Assembly: GCA_032209605.1 (NCBI GenBank)
Contig: JASFXZ010000027.1
Span: forward strand, 8,947,372-9,011,371
Length of the DNA stretch: 64,000 bases
Origin: Mactromeris polynyma
Lineage: Eukaryota; Mollusca; Bivalvia; Venerida; Mactridae
Direction of reading: 5' to 3'
The notes under the pieces: model-generated
What the model saw: the letters and a program-made list of their open reading frames with translations, nothing else
Database searches by the model: none
What the model was told of the DNA's origin: nothing
Translations under genes and position numbers: made by a program
Part shown: positions 11,726 through 24,234 of the stretch, piece by piece
How positions within the stretch are numbered: position 1 is the stretch's first letter
How the letters are laid out: each line of letters opens with the position of its first letter

Positions 11726-12780
11726 TCAGCTTACACTTCTGTAAGCGTACAATTAAATATTCAAGCAGATTTGTCTGAAAAGTGTTACTAAATCAATATT
11801 CTACTAATAAAAGACATTTACATGTACATTGATACAGAAAAAACATATACTTACATGTGCACTATAATACTTAATTCGACAAAAACATTGTTCCATTTCT
11901 TACATATACACAAATATGTATAATTGCATATGCAGTGTTAAACAGAGAAATGAAGCCTTAATGAGGTTCATATTAATATGAAGAACATTACTGAGATATT
12001 GCAATATACATGATAATATTCCAATTGGGATAGTGATATGTCGAAAGTAGTAATGATTTGTCTGTCGGGGGGGGGGGTCATTTCGAATGAGTTAAATAAT
12101 AAAAAAATATCAAAGTGAAACAAACAATATTGCAAAAGCACATTAACACATTAATCCTAAGACTAGATATCTTACAAACTATCTATATTCAACATATTCA
12201 AGTAAGAGGCCCAAGCAAAAACTAAATCAAAATAAGGGAGGGCTGGGTTTTTGTTTTTTAACTTTGAGTGCCAAATGTTTTTTTTTACATGTGGTATTTT
12301 GTCATATTTAACTTTTGCCATACAGTAAAAAGGCTTATGCACAAATATTATAAATATTGTCCCTCAAGTACATTTCATTGCACTAAAAACAAGCTGATTT
12401 GATACATTTAAGATTTAAGGTCTGTTCCAAAAATTGTGTTTCCAGGGTTCCGTCTGCCATTCACCAATAACATCAATTGTGAAAAAAAAACTATAATTTG
12501 GCAACAGTTTTTCAATTTTGGCAACAAAAATATTCCAAAAGAATACATATTTGTAAGCAACTGCATAATTGTTCATGCTTTTTATCAAAATTGGTGTGTA
12601 CTTTGAATATGCCACAGGGAATCATGTTTTCAAATTAAAAAAAGTAGCACCTTCAATACCGGGATATGAACAATACCGAATGATATCAGAAATGGAAGTA
12701 TCTAGTTTTTCGCAAAACTTTGATTGCAGTGTCAGTTGTTCCGAATAGATAAGGGTTCACTGCCCTTGTAAGTGCAGGTG
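11726..12780. other. intergenic, A+T-rich
   Basis: It contains a G homopolymer near 12069-12077 and a 66-codon minus-strand frame (12415-12615) that looks like noncoding repeat sequence. No gene is supported. Confidence 0.3.
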
Positions 12781-12784
12781 ACAC

Positions 12785-12862
12785 TTATTTAAGGTTTACA
12801 CAAGGCAAAATATGAAGCTCTAAATGTTCATCTTGCATATCTGGGAACATCTGCTTCACCAT
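12785..12862 (-). pseudogene. coding-like fragment, CUE-like peptide
   Basis: This minus-strand frame reads MVKQMFPDMQDEHLELHILP and then a short tail ending in TAA. It lies directly after the stop of the fragment at 12865-12975, in a different frame. An AG at the boundary could be an acceptor, or the two could be one frame broken by a frameshift. The MFPD..DEH.EL pattern resembles ubiquitin-binding CUE helices, but the match is short and made from memory. Confidence 0.3.
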
Positions 12863-12864
12863 TC

Positions 12865-12975
12865 CTACAGGTACGCAACTATTTTGTCATCTATTGTTAA
12901 GAAGGAGAACTCATCTTCTTCCTGACAAACACTATCCACCTCATCAATTACTTCTTCTACTGGAAATTCTGTTTT
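12865..12975 (-). pseudogene. coding-like exon, acidic peptide
   Basis: A candidate acceptor (TTTTAACAG) at 12976-12980 is followed by 36 codons and TAG. The peptide begins KTEFPVEEVIDEVDSVCQEE and is strongly acidic. Its composition is protein-like, unlike the flanking A+T-rich DNA. It can be read in phase 0 after the fragment at 15212-15405. It could be a terminal exon or remnants of a transposon-encoded gene. Confidence 0.35.
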
Positions 12976-13430
12976 CTGTTAAAATACAATAATATAGGTA
13001 TATTGTAAGGGTATTAATGAAACATATTTAAGAAATATCTGAACAATGTTTGCTATATTTAGGTGTTGAACCTTTCACCTAGTGTATTCTGATGAAGTGA
13101 GGATGATTGACCGATTCATGTTTATGGTAAAAAAAATTATGACTTTAATCTTGCTGCTGCATATCGACCCTATGACGGTTTGTCGTTCTTTAATTGTGTA
13201 TTTCTTTACTTTTCTGCTTTAACAATGAATTTAGTTACATGTTTATTATAACCATGACATATTAATGTCTCCATGTAAAAAAATTTAATGGTATTAAAAC
13301 CATTAGCTAATAACAATGTATTTCAAAAGAATCAGTTGACAGCTGCTAAAATTATTAAACTAAAACTATCTGAAAGGACAAAAATATCTTTATGCCTATT
13401 TTGATGATATAAATACTGTACTACAGTATA

Positions 13431-13619
13431 CAGTCAAACCTGTCTGTAAAGACCACCCATGGGAACAGCAAAATGTGGTCTTTGTTTACAGGTGGTCTCT
13501 ATTAACATATTAAATATCATTGAAAATGGTCTGATGGGAGATAAAATTGGTGGTCTTTGCAGACAGGTTTTGCAATAGTGGTCTTTGTTCGCAGGTGGTC
13601 TTTAACACAGGTTTGACGT
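13431..13619. mobile_element. Tc1/mariner-like MITE (CAGTCAAACCTGT ends)
   Basis: The left end is CAGTCAAACCTGT and the right end ACAGGTTTGAC. GGTGGTCTTT-type motifs recur inside in both orientations. At about 190 bp with no coding capacity, it fits a nonautonomous element related to those at 32.8, 33.3, 58.5 and 59.2 kb. Confidence 0.6.
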
Positions 13620-14232
13620 TATTCAGATTTTTTTTAAATAGTTTATTTAGCTTAAGTTAACATGCGACAGGATTGCAATAATTTGAACTTGCTATTTAAA
13701 TTTGTATAGCAGAATATCAATGTATCATTTCCTATAACTGCAATAATTAACCTCATAATTTGTCTGCTGTTCAAGACACAACAAAAATCAGGGTTCCCAC
13801 TCTTCCAAGAAAAAATTCTAGGACTCTTCAAAGGGTATTTTTCGCAAATTTAAGGACCAAAACAGCATTGGTACTGCTATTTTATTCATTCAACATGTCT
13901 TTCAAATTAACTTTTTCCAAGAAAATTTAAGTATTAAACTTCAAATTATGAACTTATATATAAGGAAATGTTACACTCACTTCAACGCGAGTTTTCCAAG
14001 GCTTGCAAACACTATTTTTTATCTGTTTAAAGTGAGTTTATTATACAGTAGGAGAACCATGTGACATACCGTGATTAAGGTCTTGGATGATGTTGAAAGG
14101 GAAACATCATTTCTGTAGGTGTTTGTAACACTGTCTGTTATGACGAGTCTCCAGGTTGAAAGGTTTCAGTCAAACATTTGCACCATAAGGCCACCTAACA
14201 TTAGTTTGTTGCATCTTCAAAATATATTGTCT
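13620..14232. other. intergenic with a hAT-like terminus
   Basis: CAGGGTTCCCAC at 13789 resembles the start of a hAT-type element. No matching opposite end was found. Otherwise nothing is recognised. Confidence 0.25.
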
Positions 14233-14271
14233 TTATTTTGACATTCTCAGTACTTCACATACAGCTTCTTC
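14233..14271 (-). pseudogene. short coding-like exon EEAVCEVLRMSK
   Basis: A good acceptor (CCTTTTATTGCAG) is followed in phase 0 by 12 codons and a TAA that overlaps an AATAAA sequence. It lies between the fragments at 12.9 and 15.3 kb on the same strand and may be an alternative terminal exon of the same unit. Too short for a family call. Confidence 0.2.
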
Positions 14272-15211
14272 CTGCAATAAAAGGTAAATCAATAAAATAC
14301 TGCATTAGACTTTCCAATGGATAATGATGAATTTTGCCTTTCATCTCAATTAATGTTTTAAAACAGCCATTAATTTGCTGATCGTGTATCTGAAGACATC
14401 AATTTGAAGTTGTCATCAGACAATTATCTTAATTTAGATTCTCCATCTATCATTGTAGTCTATTGGCAGTGTTTTCAAATTGAAGGTCATTGCAATTTCA
14501 TATCCGAGGGTCATTTCCAAATATTGGAGGTCATACATGAATATGCTTAATCGAGTCGGCGCTTATGTACTTAATCTATGACACATTCAGTATGCATGTA
14601 ATAATGAAAGTGAAAGTTGAAACTGAAAGTACATTGTCGGAAAATCGCTGTAAGGTTAGAACATGTGATCGGTGTATTTAATATAACCTGCGAGTTTAAA
14701 CGTTTACAAGTTAATTATCACGTATGTTTTAACGAAACATGACTTATTTATGAGGGATAATACTGCAAAAAATTAAACAGAGCACAGAGACGAATGCTGG
14801 CTGCAATCATAACAATAGACTAACAAATAAAATGTAGGTCAACCACGCTATGGGTCAACCACAACGTTGAAACGATAACATTCAATAATTATACAGTTGA
14901 AAATATTAGTTAATGACATAAATCATAATAACTCCCAATAATTTGTGAAAGCCTATTTAGACACTTAAAAAATCTTATTTCAATGAAAAATCCAGACGCA
15001 TACTGCTCTGTAAATCTGTAAATAACAGCATTGAAGTCCACATATTTTCACCTCAAACTCAAAATGTAAACATTGTGCACTGTAAAGTGTAGACTTACCC
15101 TACCAACATGTCATGTACAATAGCTTTACAATTTCAGTGATAAATTTCATATAACTAAACGTATTTTTAATATGTAAAACTTATTTAAAGTTAAACAAAT
15201 AAGTTTATTAC
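14272..15211. other. intron-like or intergenic sequence
   Basis: A+T-rich sequence between minus-strand coding-like fragments. No separate feature is recognised. Confidence 0.25.
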
Positions 15212-15405
15212 CTGTACCACGGACCTATATGCCTGTACCGAGCTTCGTGTTAACTGCGAAGCATATGGCATCCCAGCAGTTTTCTGATGTGTTGTCCCGT
15301 AGGGTACACAGTTGATATGACCACAGTCATTATTTTGGCACTGTACATACAAATTACCACTCAGACCTTTTTTTAATTCACCAACGACATTAAAACATGT
15401 CAGTG
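15212..15405 (-). pseudogene. zinc-ribbon exon, probably transposase-derived
   Basis: Sixty-four open codons end exactly at CAG/GTAATA, a good donor at 15212; a weak AG lies just upstream of 15405. The peptide includes LTCFNVVGELKKGLSGNLYV, then QCQNNDCGHINCVPYGTTH. The Cys pattern C...C-x4-C-G-H-x2-C suggests a zinc ribbon. From memory, such modules precede the catalytic domain in Mutator-like transposase genes that are common in mollusc and cnidarian genomes. No catalytic part is visible here, so a fragment or a domesticated exon is likely. Confidence 0.4.
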
Positions 15406-15805
15406 CTTATTATTTGTAACATTTATTCTACTTGTGTAATATTACTGTGAGTGTTTACGGAATTTTGTGATTTGTGAGAATTTCTCGCGATGTATCCGTG
15501 AAATTTATGAAATAAATATTAAACTTTTTCGTATGGTCTACTTTATTATAACAGATACCAATATACATTTCACGGGGAAATTTCCACTGTACCGTGAATC
15601 TTCAATGCACTGAGAATATTCAGTAATGTTTTCAACTTTAATACATTCAACTTAAATATTAACGATCAATGTATCAAAAAATAACACTTAGAATGTTCAT
15701 ATATATCGCATCAATAATTAATGTGAACAACTTTGCCTATTCATTGTACTTCAAAAGTGGGCCTCGGGCTTTCTTAGATCTATTTATCCGATAAACGGTT
15801 AAAAC

Positions 15806-16057
15806 ATGTATTATTATCATAAAGAAAAAACATTTGGAGTTCGATTTTGTGAATTAAGGTTTCATCGTAATCCCAATGGTAAAACAAATAACCTAAAAGT
15901 ACCTTATTCCACGAATTGGTTTGAAGATTGGTGCAAGAAATGCTTTCCAATCACGCTATTGCCACGCTGGGTATCTGACTGCTACATTTGTGGCAGACAA
16001 CATTTTGAAGCTGTTCCAATGGTCACAATCAGTACGGTGGTAAAGTTTCTTCATTGA
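15806..16057 (+). pseudogene. THAP-like zinc finger fragment
   Basis: This 83-codon frame contains GVRFCELRFHRNP, W-x2-WCKK and CYICGRQHFE. The order resembles the FHR.P, Trp and C-x2-HF landmarks of THAP DNA-binding domains, with the usual N-terminal C-x2-4-C pair unclear. THAP domains occur in P-element-type and other transposases as well as host genes. Family assignment is tentative, and nothing attaches it to a larger gene. Confidence 0.25.
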
Positions 16058-16297
16058 CGCAAAAAAACTATCTACAGGACACCTTGCATGTACAATAAAT
16101 ATGTTTTTTGCGTTTATATGTCCGTGGTCCAGTGAACAGTTATATTAAGATAATATCTTAAGAGACCACATGTGGAGATTAAACTTGTCACAAGAGAGAC
16201 TAACCGAATCGGTATCACTCGCTGATCTTCGTTAATTTCCGTGATAACACGGAAACAATCTTCACATTGACAGGTACTCTAAATTCCCCCATTTTGT

Positions 16298-16783
16298 TCA
16301 TAATAAATTACACCAATTGGCACCGTTTGAACAAGCATAATTTGTCCTAAAAAAAGCTGCTTGAAACGTTGAATTCCCGTCTAAGGATAAGTTAAAATAA
16401 TGATTTAAACACGCCGTACTTCGCAAATAGGTCTTAATAGGTCTCATCGTGCTAAATGACCGTTCTGCTGTCGCTGTTGACACAGGCATTGATAACAATA
16501 TAGACAGACAGACACGGATATTTGGGTAGAGGTCCTTATTTGCATGACCCAACGCTTCCAATAGGCAGTCGCTTGGGTCCCCCATTACCGTCTGGCAGCG
16601 TCTTTGCCATCGACGTATCTCGGTGCAGAACTGGTCAATGCCGTTGGTCACATCAGATGCACACGAGGCATGAATTTCACACACCACCTGCCATTTAATT
16701 ATCAGCATACTAAACATATAATTATTTGTCTGAAAGGATCCCGTCAGTTCGTCCGTCCGTTGGTGATAATAAAGCGTATGCAA
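16298..16783 (-). pseudogene. hAT transposase C-terminal (dimerisation) remnant
   Basis: The middle of this 161-codon frame (about 16400-16560) reads YPNIRVCLSILLSMPVSTAT followed by AERSFSTMRPIKTYLRST. That is the hallmark of the hAT-family C-terminal dimerisation domain, as also seen in zinc-finger MYM-type 1-like proteins. The catalytic core and zinc finger are absent and the sequence beyond the motif is degraded. This is a dead transposon fragment. Confidence 0.75.
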
Positions 16784-16799
16784 ACAACAACTGTCAAAT

Positions 16800-17630
16800 A
16801 AGTTAATACATAACTATTATATTCCTGGAAATGCTAATGTTCGTATGATACAAATAATGTAGTTCTGGACTAAATTTAACTTTACATCTGCATGATAAGG
16901 ACATTACCTTAAGTTTAGTGTTTTACTGATAAAATGCTATTTTTTCTATTCGTACACATGAAGTTCCAGTCCAGTATAACTCAATAGCATATAACATGTA
17001 TATGATTAATATTCTAAGAAGCAGTTATATTCCATATCTAAAATGATGGCGATGTTGTATGTACTTGGTTAATGTCAATATATGTACGTATAGTTCAATA
17101 GCTGTGCTGTAACCCTTCACCCCCATCAGCCTTCGATTTTTAATGCTGATTTAAAGTCTTTATTATTTCGACTTTTGAAAATGATGATACGTACGGGCGT
17201 ACGTGCGTATGCCCAGCTACGGGCCTGCTGATTAACATTTTAATGTATAAAGTACTCAAAACTGCGACAATAATAAGTCAGTATTTAAAATTCAAGAAAT
17301 ACGAATTTATCTATTCAAGACAAGCGTTTATAACGTGCAGTTCTGAACAAACCATGGTCCAGTTACAAAAGAAATTCGACTGTCCAAAATTCGACATTTG
17401 ATTGGCTGACGCATCGCCGTGACTTATGTACCAAAATCAAGCACAATACGGCTGCGCCTATAAATCTCAGTATCGTTTCGGCGTACACATATTTAAGCTG
17501 GCTTTGCTCAATGCCAGTCCACTTTTCAACTTGCATAATTCGAACCCATTCAGCGTCCATTCAGCTGTACGAAATTTGCTTCAACATGTATAACTCAAGA
17601 TTTGATTCGCTTACGCTCCACTGTGACTCA
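16800..17630. other. intergenic, no gene
   Basis: A+T-rich; short frames only. It leads into the 44-bp array. Confidence 0.35.
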
Positions 17631-17634
17631 AATA

Positions 17635-18345
17635 ATACAAATGAGCATAATACGGCGGCAACGTCAGTCACACAATGAATACAAGTGAGCATAATACGGC
17701 GGCAACGACAGTCACACAATGAATACAAGTGAGCATAATACGGCGGCAACGACAGTCACACAATGAATACAAGTGAGCATAATACGGCGGCAACGACAGT
17801 CACACAATGAATACAAGTGAGCATAATACGGCGGCAACGAAAGTCACACAATGAATACAAGTGAGCATAATACAGCGGCAACGAAAGTCACACAATGAAT
17901 ACAAGTGAGCATAATACGGCGGCAACGAAAGTCACACAATGAATACAAGTGAGCATAATACGGCGGCAACGTAAGTCACACAATGAATACAAGTGAGCAT
18001 AATACGGCGGCAACGAAAGTCACACAATGAATACAAGTGAGCATAATACGGCGGCAACGTAAGTCACACAATGAATACAAGTGAGCATAATACGGCGACA
18101 ACGAAAGTCACACAATGAATACAAGTGAGCATAATACGGCGGCAACGAAAGTCACACAATGAATACAAGTGAGCATAATACGGCGGCAACGACAGTCACA
18201 CAATGAATACAAGTGAGCATAATACGGCGGCAACGACAGTCACACAATGAATACAAGTGAGCATAATACGGCGGCAACGAAAGTCACACAAATAAAACAA
18301 GTTAGCATTATACGGCGGCAACGAAGGTCTCACAATGAATAACAA
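17635..18345 (+). repeat. 44-bp tandem array, ~16 copies
   Basis: The period is 44 bp (CACACAATG at 17713, then 17757). The unit contains GAGCATAATACGGCGGCAACG and varies mainly at one position (ACAGT, AAAGT or TAAGT). First and last units are diverged, as expected of array edges. It lies about 0.45 kb beyond the polyadenylation signal of the transporter gene. Confidence 0.95.
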
Positions 18346-18787
18346 AGATAATCAGCAATATTGTAGACACCATGATTTATTATACATGAACGAGTGACAC
18401 AAAATACATAAATGTATTAATGAAAATACATGTATACAAAATTACTATTACTAGTACGCTAATAATGTCGTCGTTTGTTTCAGAATACTCTTAATGGACT
18501 CGATAGGTAGGTCGGAAGAATACAGGACACGCTTAGTATATTTGACATAACTTGCATTAAATTATTAGTTGTTTTGTTTTTAAATACACGTGTTAAAATA
18601 ATCTATGGAACGGATAATTGCCTCCAAGTTCGCTCAGGAAAAGTATGATTTAGTCATGTAACTTTCGGTTGTTGTTCAGAGGTTGTTCCTCGAAAGACGA
18701 TTAAATGATAGTACTGTACACAACAGAACATTGATAATGGAAATGAAGAGAAATGACCACACTGGAGAGGTTGTATACTATTTAGTA

Positions 18788-18793
18788 TTTATT
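18788..18793 (-). terminator. polyadenylation signal AATAAA for the SLC5 gene
   Basis: AATAAA on the minus strand lies about 52 bases past the TAA stop at 18845-18847. Confidence 0.5.
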
Positions 18794-18844
18794 TTTAGTA
18801 TGTCACCAAATACAGTTGAAACGAAGACCAATACGTGAGTGAAT

Positions 18845-20016
18845 TTAAGTCATCTCTGTCTCAGCTAAATTGTAAGGTCCTTTATATAGACGCCATCTTT
18901 TCTTAATACAAGAAGGAACAAATACAGACATTGGCAGCGTGACGTTCTCGTGAAGTTCTACTGGGTTCTCAGGTTGTGTGAACACGCTGATAACAAATCC
19001 AACACATATGACAATAATACAGCCAATCAGATTGAAATACATGTATGAAATTGAATAGAATGTTTGCATCCCAGTTTTCTCATACTGAGGATTTGTAGTG
19101 GCGTGAATTGTGGTCGCATCCAAGGTAACTGGCCCAGTGACATTTGAGATCGTGTAAGTCGTATTGATACTGTTGGCAACCGGACATTGATCAGTGGGTC
19201 CCAGTGGTAGGTATGGAGCCTTTTGCATAGAAGCGGAAAAATTCTGACCGATACTTAGCCACAACACAAAGCACATGCCCGTAAGCGTTGCTATGACCGC
19301 CGCGTTAGGACGGGCGCGTGGATAGAATGCAGATAAAAGAAACAACCCGACTTCCGGACCGGAAATTGCACCCATGAAACTAGCCATCACTTGACCTAGC
19401 GGACCTTCAACGTTTGACAGAAGAAAAGCAAAACCAGCAGCAATCAGGCCAAAAACAACAACAACAGCCTTTGAAATATTCGTACCGGTTTGGTCGCTTA
19501 CATTTTTGAAGAAAACTTTGATGAAATCTTCATATGCTATGGCAGACAAACTACTCAGACCAGATGATATTGTGCTAAGGGATGCAGCGGACAGAGCAGC
19601 AATGAACAGACCTGGTAACCCAGGATAACGGTAAAACAGTTCAAGCATAGTGAATGGTATAATCTGGTTAAGGTTGGTGACTTGCCCTGATGCCAGAGGA
19701 TCACATCCTTTATGAGTGTAGTAAGCAAATATTGTCATTCCTTGTATTAAAACTAAAATCCATGTCAGGGTGAATATGGGCGCAGCAATGTAGAACAACT
19801 TTCTTGCAGTGGCTTGTGTCGGCGTTGAATTGATGCGCTGGATCCCGGCTTGAGTGATGGCTAGGTAAAAATATTGGGTTGGTGCTCCAAAGACGAGGGT
19901 CCAGAAAGTGTGACGTACTGTAGGGTCCGGATTGAAATCGAATATGTTGTGTCTACTTCTGCTAAGGTAGAACGCGTTACCAAACCCACCTGCGTCCACA
20001 GTACTTTTTATGAGAA
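18845..20016 (-). CDS. SLC5-type sodium-coupled monocarboxylate transporter, exon 2
   Basis: This is the 3' coding exon; the acceptor is ATGGCAG/TTCTC at 20017. It joins in phase to exon 1 (24482-25091): GIVA + V + LIKSTVDAGG, giving 593 residues in all, close to the ~610 usual for SLC5A8/SLC5A12. It covers the second half of the sodium:solute symporter fold, with NPDPTVRHTFWT, YPGLPGLFIAALSAASLSTISS and several NXS/T sites in the last large loop. Products of this family couple Na+ entry to uptake of lactate, short-chain acids or related anions at the plasma membrane. The C-terminus ends ETEMT, without the hydrophobic last residue of a PDZ ligand. Substrate is inferred from family only. Confidence 0.9.
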
Positions 20017-20342
20017 CTGCCATAGAACATAAAAAAAGAATATACAATAATCATTACAACCGTACAAATGGTATCACATAAAAGATATAAATTGGTTACA
20101 CGATGGCCATATTTATTGCAAAATCAAAATCAATACTATGGATGCTAATGTAATCTCATAGTAACGCTTTATGACAATTGTTAATTCTCTATGCCCTGAC
20201 ACTCTCGACCTTCCCCTCTGTCACTTGCTCCACAGGGGCCCGTGTAAACTTGCTTACATTTGTCATTTACATCAATTTTGATCAGCGGTCAGTAGCGTAG
20301 TGAATTTCATTGGATTATACAGATGAACACTTATACAAGTGA

Positions 20343-20374
20343 CTTACATAAGCGTATACATTTGCTTATGTAAG
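20343..20374. repeat. perfect 11-bp hairpin
   Basis: CTTACATAAGC (20343-20353) and GCTTATGTAAG (20364-20374) are exact inverted copies with a 10-base loop. Confidence 0.8.
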
Positions 20375-20725
20375 CAGTTCCATTTGACACTGTTTACTCG
20401 TTGGTGTTTCAGCATATAGATAAATCGAAATGTATCTCATTCGTTGATAATAGTACCATTGACCATGATTGAGACCACATGCATATAAGTGTTTGTTTAC
20501 TAAGCTCATCTACTACTTGGAGAAGCTGTGCATGGAAGTAGGTAGACAAATCAAAACTTCTGAAAATAATTAATAAAATACTACTCCTGATCAAATTTTT
20601 AAACAGGCCGATGGTCATGATAATTGTTGGGGCAGTGTTTTCGCAATCAGACCAACTCGGCTATTTAAAAAAATACATGTTACAGAAATTACTGATATGT
20701 GGGGTTGTGTATTTTCACCGGCCCC

Positions 20726-20815
20726 CAATGGTATAAACAATAGTTAACTTTAACTGCTTGGTTAACTAACCAAAATATTTGCCAGTTTAACCCGCGGTTA
20801 AAGTTACCATAAATC
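20726..20815. repeat. GGTTAA-rich repeat, left copy
   Basis: It begins CCAATGGTATAAACAATAG and then carries repeated GTTAAC, GGTTAACTAACC and GGTTAAAG motifs. It resembles the reverse complement of 24235-24410. Confidence 0.5.
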
Positions 20816-21033
20816 TCACAATACAAGGCGTTCGTGACGTAATATTCCCGCAAAAGTGTCAGACGTTCACGTATGCATTATTAGCATCCAAAATTAACTC
20901 ATCACCGAACTTCTTTCGACATAAATTTAAGGTAAACAATAGGACGGACATGTCGGGTAACATTCTTTCTCTAGTAACAAACATATTGTGAATTTATTTA
21001 CAAATTCTCCACATATTTGAGAATCCAGTTTAG

Positions 21034-22650
21034 ATAATAAGCGCAATTACACTTTGTAAAATATATAAGTCAGTGGTTCTTCCCAAGGCGTTGTACGGCT
21101 GTGAAACATGGAACACGTACGCCGCGAGCGATATGAAATGCCTCGAATTGGCGCATAGGTTCTGCATTAAATACATGCAACGCTTTTCCAGAAATTTATC
21201 TACAGACTATTGCTTGAGCACAGTAAATATGACGTCAGTGGAGACAATGATAGACTATAGGAAACTGCAATTATTTGGTCAGTTGTGTCGTTTGCCACCC
21301 AAATACCTAGCAAAAGAAATATTCACTAACATAATAATTCGGTATGTGAACATTGACAGACAGAAGCGTGGTTTCATACCTGATAGTATTCGACTCGTTC
21401 AGAAGTATGGGTTAACAGATAGCGTAAACACTTACTTAAATTCTGGAAAGTTTCCAACTAATAATATGTGGAAAACACTTTTACAAAATAACGTTATTAT
21501 TCCAGGAAAAGTGAATAGAGTGAAACGTTTGCAGAGGGAGCATAGTGCTTTTATAAATAATGTTGTTGGACTAAATATGTGCTCGCCGCTATGGGTGAGT
21601 GTGAAAGAAAGCTCCTCAACGCGCACAACGTGTATTGCGCTGCTTAGAATCGTTGGTATACATGTTTCTAGGCAATATGTTGAAGAGTGCAAAACCTGCA
21701 AGTTCTTAACAGGAGATATAATAATGCACCTGTTATGTGACTGTACACAAAGAAATAGAATCAGGAAGGCTTTATGGCCGCTTGTATATCGCTTATTCGG
21801 TCATAAGCAATATCTTGTATTTATGAGAATGTGCCGTCATGAACAGTCTAATTTCCTGTTGAATAAATGTACAGAGACTCTTGGTGGTAACCTCAAACAT
21901 CTACCACTTGCACGTGAATTAGTTAATCTCCTGCGCCAATATTAAGATGCAGGTTAAACTAAATGGAACAGACGGTATTGACTATGACTGTTTTTCATCA
22001 TAAGTTATCTTATTTTTCGATTTCGGTAAGGTTAATTTCGATGTTTAACAAATTTAGTTCTGAACCAATGGTAGCACCACAGAAGCTAGCTGCATGAATT
22101 TATTGATGTCGGTTGTTTATCTATGAAAGCTGTTAGCTAACAGTATGAATATCCTTATGGTTTCGTTTTCGGTAAGGATATATTAATGTTAAACATCTCA
22201 AGTATATGTTATCATACGATGTTGTATTATTCTCATACTTGAAAACGAATATGATGCTTTGTTTTTATTGTCAGAGAGCAAGGATTGTACAATCTATAAG
22301 TTTATTGCTCAAACAGTAATCTAGATATCATCGGTATGAGTGATATTGGATATATTATATGATTACTTTGTCGCTTGTCGGTATTTACTTTTATTTAAAT
22401 CGTATAAGTGTTTACGAAGTAGGCAAGTTGACTGGTTGTGTAATATGTTAATGTGCATGTTTTGTATATAATGTTGTTCTTCTTTGTTTCTGTTCCCTTA
22501 TATGCTGTGTAAATATGTAATGCTCTTCATTTATTGGAGGAAATAAAGAATATATATATGTACGTTTATTATTACCATTTGTCCACATGTTATTGCAAAA
22601 CATATTGTTTTGCAATCTGTGTTTGAAAATAAAAGTTCTGTTCTGTTCTG
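21034..22650 (+). mobile_element. 5'-truncated non-LTR retrotransposon (LINE) in SLC5 intron
   Basis: The frame at 21034-21945 is the C-terminal part of a reverse transcriptase polyprotein. It opens SAITLCKIYKSVVLPKALYG then CETW, the conserved block after the catalytic domain, and ends with a C-x2-C...H-x4-C knuckle (CKTCKFLTGDIIMHLLCDC). The catalytic domain and everything upstream are missing. The ~700-bp 3' region ends near 22650 with AATAAAAGTTCTGTTCTGTT, a short-repeat tail typical of CR1/L2-type LINEs. The remaining frame is intact, so the insertion may be fairly young. It is antisense to the transporter gene. Confidence 0.8.
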
Positions 22651-24234
22651 ATAGCAGTTCTGTCACGCAGTGTGTATTAATACATTGATTTAAACCCATC
22701 TGAACTCCACAGAAACAGCTAATTAGTTCACAAACCACTTTAGCAGGTCACCTTTTCAATATTTCATTTTATTGAAACGTTTATGATATTATCAAGTTCG
22801 GTAAACTTTGGAACTACTTTTGTCGCGTAGTAATTAGGATGTGGACGTTTTTGACATGTTACCGGCTTTCAGTCTGTTTTGTGTTTTGCAAACGGGAACC
22901 AATTGTTGTATGCCTCTCAACATCGCCACTACTATAGACGGCACCTGAGCGGTACCGTCCAAAAATGAGGATACCGCCGACTAATATTAAGTAAAAGTAC
23001 ATTACAAACTGTCAATTGTACCCCACCTGCTAGAAATCGTTAACTGATCACCACCTGAGAGATAATGTTGTCGTTCACACGTATGACACCAGGTATCAGA
23101 ATGTCTAATTGGCAGGTGTCAGTCTCTAATATACAGAAATGTCTTTTACATAAACAATCTAAAACTTATAAAATGAATATAATTAAGTTATGCAGGTTAT
23201 TTGTCCAAATCATTGCAACATCGGCACTACATTACTAATAGTACTAATCTAATAATTTTCACTTAAAGTATAAAATTTCTACCAATAAGTAGGACTATAC
23301 ATGTATATATGTGTTTATTAACCTCTCTTCTTTATACAAATAACACTTATATGCACATAATGAAAACAATTTACAATGTACAAATAAACACTTACACTTA
23401 AAAATGTATATACTGTAATCAAATATTTCACTGAAGCGATCAAGAATTTATGACAGTTGCAACATTCAATTTTTTATTGTAAAAAAATCTAAAATGCATA
23501 ATGAGGGTGCGATCTTCAAAAAGTAAGCAATTTGTTGATGGTTATGCAGTATAATGTATTTTATGAAATGCATAAAATTGCTTGAGATTTTTATCTTTAA
23601 AGTTGTTAAGCATTGGTCTGGTGAATTTTATTACATGAACATAATCACATAACTATGTAACAAAGAACCGCGAGACATGAACAGATCGTGAAATTTTAAA
23701 TTGTTGTTGATGTGTCGACAAATAGTGTAAGGTGGGGCAAAGCGCCCATATTAAGCAACATTTTACGATACAATAATAACCATGAGTTCGATTAAGGACA
23801 TAATTATATACACATGTAAATTAGATTTGACATATCACCTCCTATATGCATCTAGCGTGTCGAATTTAAAGCTACGAACATTTAATTGTATGCGGTTTTA
23901 AGTACATGTCACTTATTACTATATATGATATTTGTTTTTTACAGGCACCTGAACATCCAAACTGTACATGCCATGGTCCATTCCTTCATGAGAGATTTTC
24001 TGGAGCTAGGATTTCGTAGCAGAACAGGATATCATCTCCACAAATGTTATGCATTAAAAAGTGGTTATTTACGTAACTAGTGGTATATAACTATGTAGAA
24101 TCTATCGAAACATATACATAACACTTACTCATATTTCAGTGGTATTAGTAATTTAAACATTACTTACGTGTCAGCAAAATGTGATATTCTAGCCTTTTCT
24201 CAACTTGACAAATATGCTCGTTCAAATTCGTAAA
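22651..24234. other. remaining intron sequence
   Basis: A+T-rich intron sequence upstream (in gene direction) of the LINE. No further exon or family-assignable element was found. Confidence 0.35.

Noticed and set aside
12415..12615. 66-codon minus-strand frame as an exon
   Set aside because: The sequence looks like part of a noncoding dispersed repeat with homopolymer runs, and no usable splice borders were found.
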